In this document: positions 60,932-64,000 of the stretch, piece after piece
How positions within the stretch are numbered: the first letter of the stretch is position 1
How the letters are laid out: every line of letters starts with the position of its first letter
NCBI RefSeq assembly: GCF_958295425.1
Contig: NC_081139.1
Location: 23,728,888 to 23,792,887, forward strand
DNA from: Solea solea
Taxonomy: Eukaryota; Chordata; Actinopteri; Pleuronectiformes; Soleidae
Direction: 5' to 3'
Length of the DNA stretch: 64,000 bases
Program-made: the position numbers and the translations under genes
Notes under the pieces: model-generated
Told to the model about the DNA's origin: nothing
The model's input: the letters and a program-made list of their open reading frames with translations, nothing else
Databases searched by the model: none

Positions 60932-61090
60932 GTAACCATCGTCGCAACAATGCTAAGGCCAGATAAGCTGCTGATCTCAGAAACCACCAAGCAAGTCATC
61001 CTCATAGAGCGAGGACAACATGGAGGACACTGATGAGCGGAAGATGACAAGATACACTGAGTTGGCAGAAGATCAACCCCAGCTTGGTTA
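60932..61090 (+). pseudogene. relic of a fish retroelement-encoded protein (LRPD-IE-ERK motif region)
   Basis: The first frame (60932-61009) reads VTIVATMLRPDKLLISE then KQVILIE. The next recognisable frame (61011-61090) reads EDNMEDTDERKMTRYTELAE and then a stop. Together they match, with a small deletion, a conserved stretch found at the end of many fish retroelement open frames: TLRPD-hydrophobic-W/S, then VxxIELTVPWE, then ExxERKxxRYxEL. The VPWE part is lost at the frame change. I recognise the motif but cannot name the element clade with certainty. The minus-strand 120-codon frame over this region is a shadow. The copy is clearly dead. Confidence 0.65.
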
Positions 61091-61197
61091 GATGAGGGTG
61101 TCTGATGATGAATGACCCCAAAAAACATCACTGAGGACATGTCCAGATGCATCAAGATGATGTATGGAATAAGTGATGAGATGTAACGACAAAGTAA

Positions 61198-61385
61198 TAT
61201 TGATTCTTGTGCTGTGTTTCCATCATGGTCCAGTTCGGTTTGGTACATCACTGTTACGGTATGGTTTGGAATAGTAAAGCCTATGAGAATAGACTGTGGG
61301 CATTGGAGAGAGTTGGTCTAGTTCCACCCTGACCTTACCGTACCATTTTACTCTGGTAAACCAAGTGAAGGGTGCCAAATAATTG
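61198..61385. mobile_element. MITE-like fragment
   Basis: GCTGTGTTTCCATCATGGTC, GGTTTGGTAC and CTTACCGTACCATTTTACTC are phrases of short fish inverted-repeat elements. Ends and target duplication are not defined. Confidence 0.4.
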
Positions 61386-61491
61386 AACCGTAGTTGCTGG
61401 TAAATAAAAAATCTTATTGTGATTGTTTGAGAAAGTACACACAGATCTGGACATCATTAGAAAACTCCATCAGTTCCTGTACTCTATAACC

Positions 61492-61516
61492 ATATATATA
61501 TATATATATATATATA
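61492..61516. repeat. (TA)n microsatellite
   Basis: Twelve TA units. Confidence 0.97.
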
Positions 61517-62598
61517 GTTTACACAGCCCCTCCAATTCACTCAGTTCCCTTTTGGCTTCACTGTTACAGGACAAGGACCTACTCTGGTATTCCACACACC
61601 CCCCCTCACTTCTGTCGTCAGTAAACGATCTTATCTATTATTTATTATTATTTAAATCACAGGTAGGGTGGAAGGGCAAATAGCACGTAAGTGCCAGCGC
61701 TGCAAGTTAGCAGATAAAGTGACACAGATGGCCATAACAGGGCTATTTCAGTTGGCAAGACAGTTCATTTTCTCCGTAAATGTTTCATTCCACTATTCAT
61801 CTCTGACACATAAATTGTATTTGAGCCGGATCTTCCCAGGGCTGAAGTGAAGTCCCTCCTCTGCAATGTTAAATGACCTCTGGAACAATTTGATTATGAT
61901 GTCTTGCTGACGGACAGATTTATCACAGCCGTGGAGCCGTGTAATGGATATGAGCACAGCTCTGGCGACAGAAGCGAGATGGTGGGAGGGAGAGCGAGGG
62001 AGGCAGAGGGAAGCGATGGACTTTAAAGCCTGGCTAAGTAATCCATTTACATGTGTCATGTGATAAATAAATGAAGCATTACTCTTTTATCTGCGGCCCC
62101 GGTAAACGTAAAGCATGGCTTGAGCAGCAGCATGTTAGAATTCACTCAGAGAAAATGGATCCTCAAGGAGTAGTTTTACCACAAAACCACAAACACTGAT
62201 TACATTTATGATCCCATTTGAGTGGGAGACATAAGTGCTGGCAAGTTTGTGGATGTGTTTTATTTTTTTCCCCTTCTTTTTCTCAGCTCCAATCTGTAGG
62301 CTTGACACATAGTTACCAACACTGATGTCCTTGCATACACAGCACAGAGGTCTCTACGGCTCAGATGTGCTGTGACTCAACACTGTGGTTCCAACCACAC
62401 AAGCATTTTCAAAATGTCACCACTGAGGCTTAATTCCTCTAAATTCACCACGTCCTACTTTCTTCAGCAGTTGTCTGACAGCACTTGGCTGAATTCCACA
62501 ACACCTGCACACACCATGGAAATAGAAGGTGGATTGACTCCTGTGACATTTGTTTGGAGGCCTATGTGATGGCTGGCATCTCCCTGCAGTGAATGGAG

Positions 62599-62622
62599 GT
62601 GTGTGTGTGTGTGTGTGTGTGT
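62599..62622. repeat. (GT)n microsatellite
   Basis: Twelve GT units. Confidence 0.97.
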
Positions 62623-63273
62623 AAACTATGCCACTGATGAAGACCTCTGCTAGGCAACAAGTGGTGACATTATTCTTCTGCCTGCACTTTTCTATCAATC
62701 ACATTTTTCCAGGGAGACTGAGGAGGACAGAGGTGCGCTGAGGAGGGAGAGCGTGTAAGGACAGCTTATCTGTCAGAAAGTGCATCAGGACAGGAGAAAT
62801 AATTTGACTGGCCCTGGCAGACCTTTCACTGTTCCTTTCTTTGACATAGGCTGCTGTCAAACTGACAATGCAGCACATTTGTTGCATGTGGTGGGCTGGA
62901 GAGAGTCACCATCACCGAGAACACTGGCATACAAGATGGAAATGAGATGTAAAAATGAAAAAAAATACAGAACAGCCTCTGATTTCAATGAAATAACGGC
63001 GAAAAGGCAGAACATTGTATTGTCATTATTGTAGACTTACAGTTGTACTAACTTGGACTGTAAATCAGATTGATATTTTGGGAGTTTTGTCTTTTTATTG
63101 CTTAGAAATAAAGTATTTGTGCTGAATCTTCTTCAAACACACATGAATAAAACATTATTTCATTGCTGTTGTTGACAATGTTAAAGCATTTGTTGATGTT
63201 TTGTTAAATGGTTTAGGGACCAACTGTCCTAAGGACCTTTAGATGCTCCTGCACATTAATTATCCTGTGGGAA

Positions 63274-63535
63274 TACACCACGGTGCAGTGGATAGCATTG
63301 TTGCCTCATAGCCAGAAGGTCACCAGTTCGGATCGCGGTTTTCTCAATAGGAACTCTGACTTCCGAGGTTAAGTGGACAATCTAAACTGACCATAGGTGT
63401 GATTGTGGGTCACCCGCAATTGGTTGTTGATCTCTGTATGTTGGGCCTGTGATGGACTGGTGACCTGTCTGGGTTGAACCCCCAATATGTTAACAGGGAT
63501 TAGCTCCAGCTCCCCTGCAACCCCCATGTAGAAGA
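63274..63535 (+). mobile_element. SINE-like fish interspersed repeat, internal deletion
   Basis: The tRNA-like head CACGGTGCAGTGGATAGCAT, then GAAGGTCACCAGTTCGGATC (B-box-like), is followed by CTGTGATGGACTGGTGACCTG-type text and GGGATTAGCTCCAGCTCCCC. The AACATGCAAACTC middle part present at 8555-8741 and 17241-17580 is deleted near 63362. Confidence 0.8.
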
Positions 63536-64000
63536 CAGAAATGGTCAAACTGTTAAGGATGCAGCATTAGCAGGTCGGGGATAGTCAGGAGGTACATTAT
63601 ATAATAAAAAAGATATTTTTAATCTTCAGAGGACCTCTTCACACATGTACATCATGTTTTTCCCCCAGAAAAGTCCTTGAACTGTTTCAGCACATCCCAA
63701 AAGATGCAAAGTGACCTGCTGTGAACACAAATTAGCATAATGACTGTCAATAACTCATTCCCCCAGGTGGGAGCAGTTACTTGGACTTTTTCTGTCAGCC
63801 AGCATTTTTCTCTGTTTTAAATTCTGTCTGAAAAGGGAAATTAAGACAGTACGATGTAAAGCTGCTTGTATTCATATTTCATGAACAAAATAACATGGGT
63901 TGCTCATAGAGAGAGAGAACTATAAAACATTCATCTCGGAATGGTAAAACCTGAACTGGCTTGCATTTCCACTGCATGTGGTGTAGGCAAGATTGAGATA
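63536..64000. other. non-coding right end
   Basis: AT-rich sequence; no feature recognised before the window ends. Confidence 0.55.

Larger units (their letters stand above)
61386..63273. other. non-coding stretch
   Basis: Holds a TA tract at 61492-61516 and a (GT)n tract at 62599-62622. The block at 61780-62060 is repeat-free and a candidate conserved element. No gene recognised. Confidence 0.5.

Noticed and set aside
60889..61251. 120-codon minus-strand frame
   Set aside because: Shadow of the plus-strand retroelement relic at 60932-61090.
1..64000. CRISPR arrays, operons, bacterial promoters or terminators
   Set aside because: Composition, microsatellites and retroelements show vertebrate nuclear DNA; no regularly spaced repeats with unique spacers were seen.

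Overview
This window reads as teleost fish (probably percomorph) genomic DNA from a gene-poor region. I found no exon, tRNA, rRNA or other cellular gene that I can support. The fish assignment rests on the repeats. There are degraded LINE reverse transcriptases, one with the QGCPLSP-type block of fish Rex3/RTE elements and one with the L2/Maui/CR1 motif order. There are tRNA-headed SINEs with typical fish tails, many hAT and Harbinger-like non-autonomous elements, and dense (GT)n, (GA)n and (TA)n microsatellites. The open frames are short, recognised by nothing I know, and mostly lie in low-complexity or repeat DNA.

Layout. 1-4.9 kb is unremarkable AT-rich DNA with microsatellites. 4.9-5.7 kb is a hAT element with a perfect 8-bp target-site duplication and a relic transposase N-terminus. 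6.07-9.70 kb carries two copies of a roughly 1-kb segment separated by 1.6 kb that holds a second hAT-like element and a SINE-like repeat. 10.86 kb has a perfect 19-bp-arm hairpin. 16.5-19.6 kb is a cluster of SINEs and DNA-transposon fragments. 21-26 kb has more hAT-like elements and a diverged local tandem duplication. 28.0 kb has a Rex3-like reverse transcriptase relic and 34.5-35.25 kb an antisense L2-like one. Just downstream a Harbinger-like element sits inside an older dispersed repeat. 39.8-40.4 kb is a composite of LINE tail, AAT repeat, telomere-like motif and hAT end. 42.3-49.9 kb is the longest repeat-poor stretch. 49.9-51.0 kb is a nested insertion: a textbook hAT inside an older element that also occurs at 19 and 24.7 kb. 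60.0-60.3 kb is a 0.33-kb TA-rich array, followed by a relic of a fish retroelement protein and, near the right end, a SINE-like repeat.

No genes act together here. The history is one of repeated insertion, nesting, local duplication and decay in non-coding DNA. Several repeat-free stretches (about 12.6-13.1, 32.7-33.0, 37.9-38.4, 54.2-54.5, 58.5-58.8, 59.6-59.8 and 61.8-62.1 kb) could be conserved regulatory elements, but only a cross-species alignment could show that. I could not run any search, so family names come from recognised motifs and copy-to-copy comparison inside the window.
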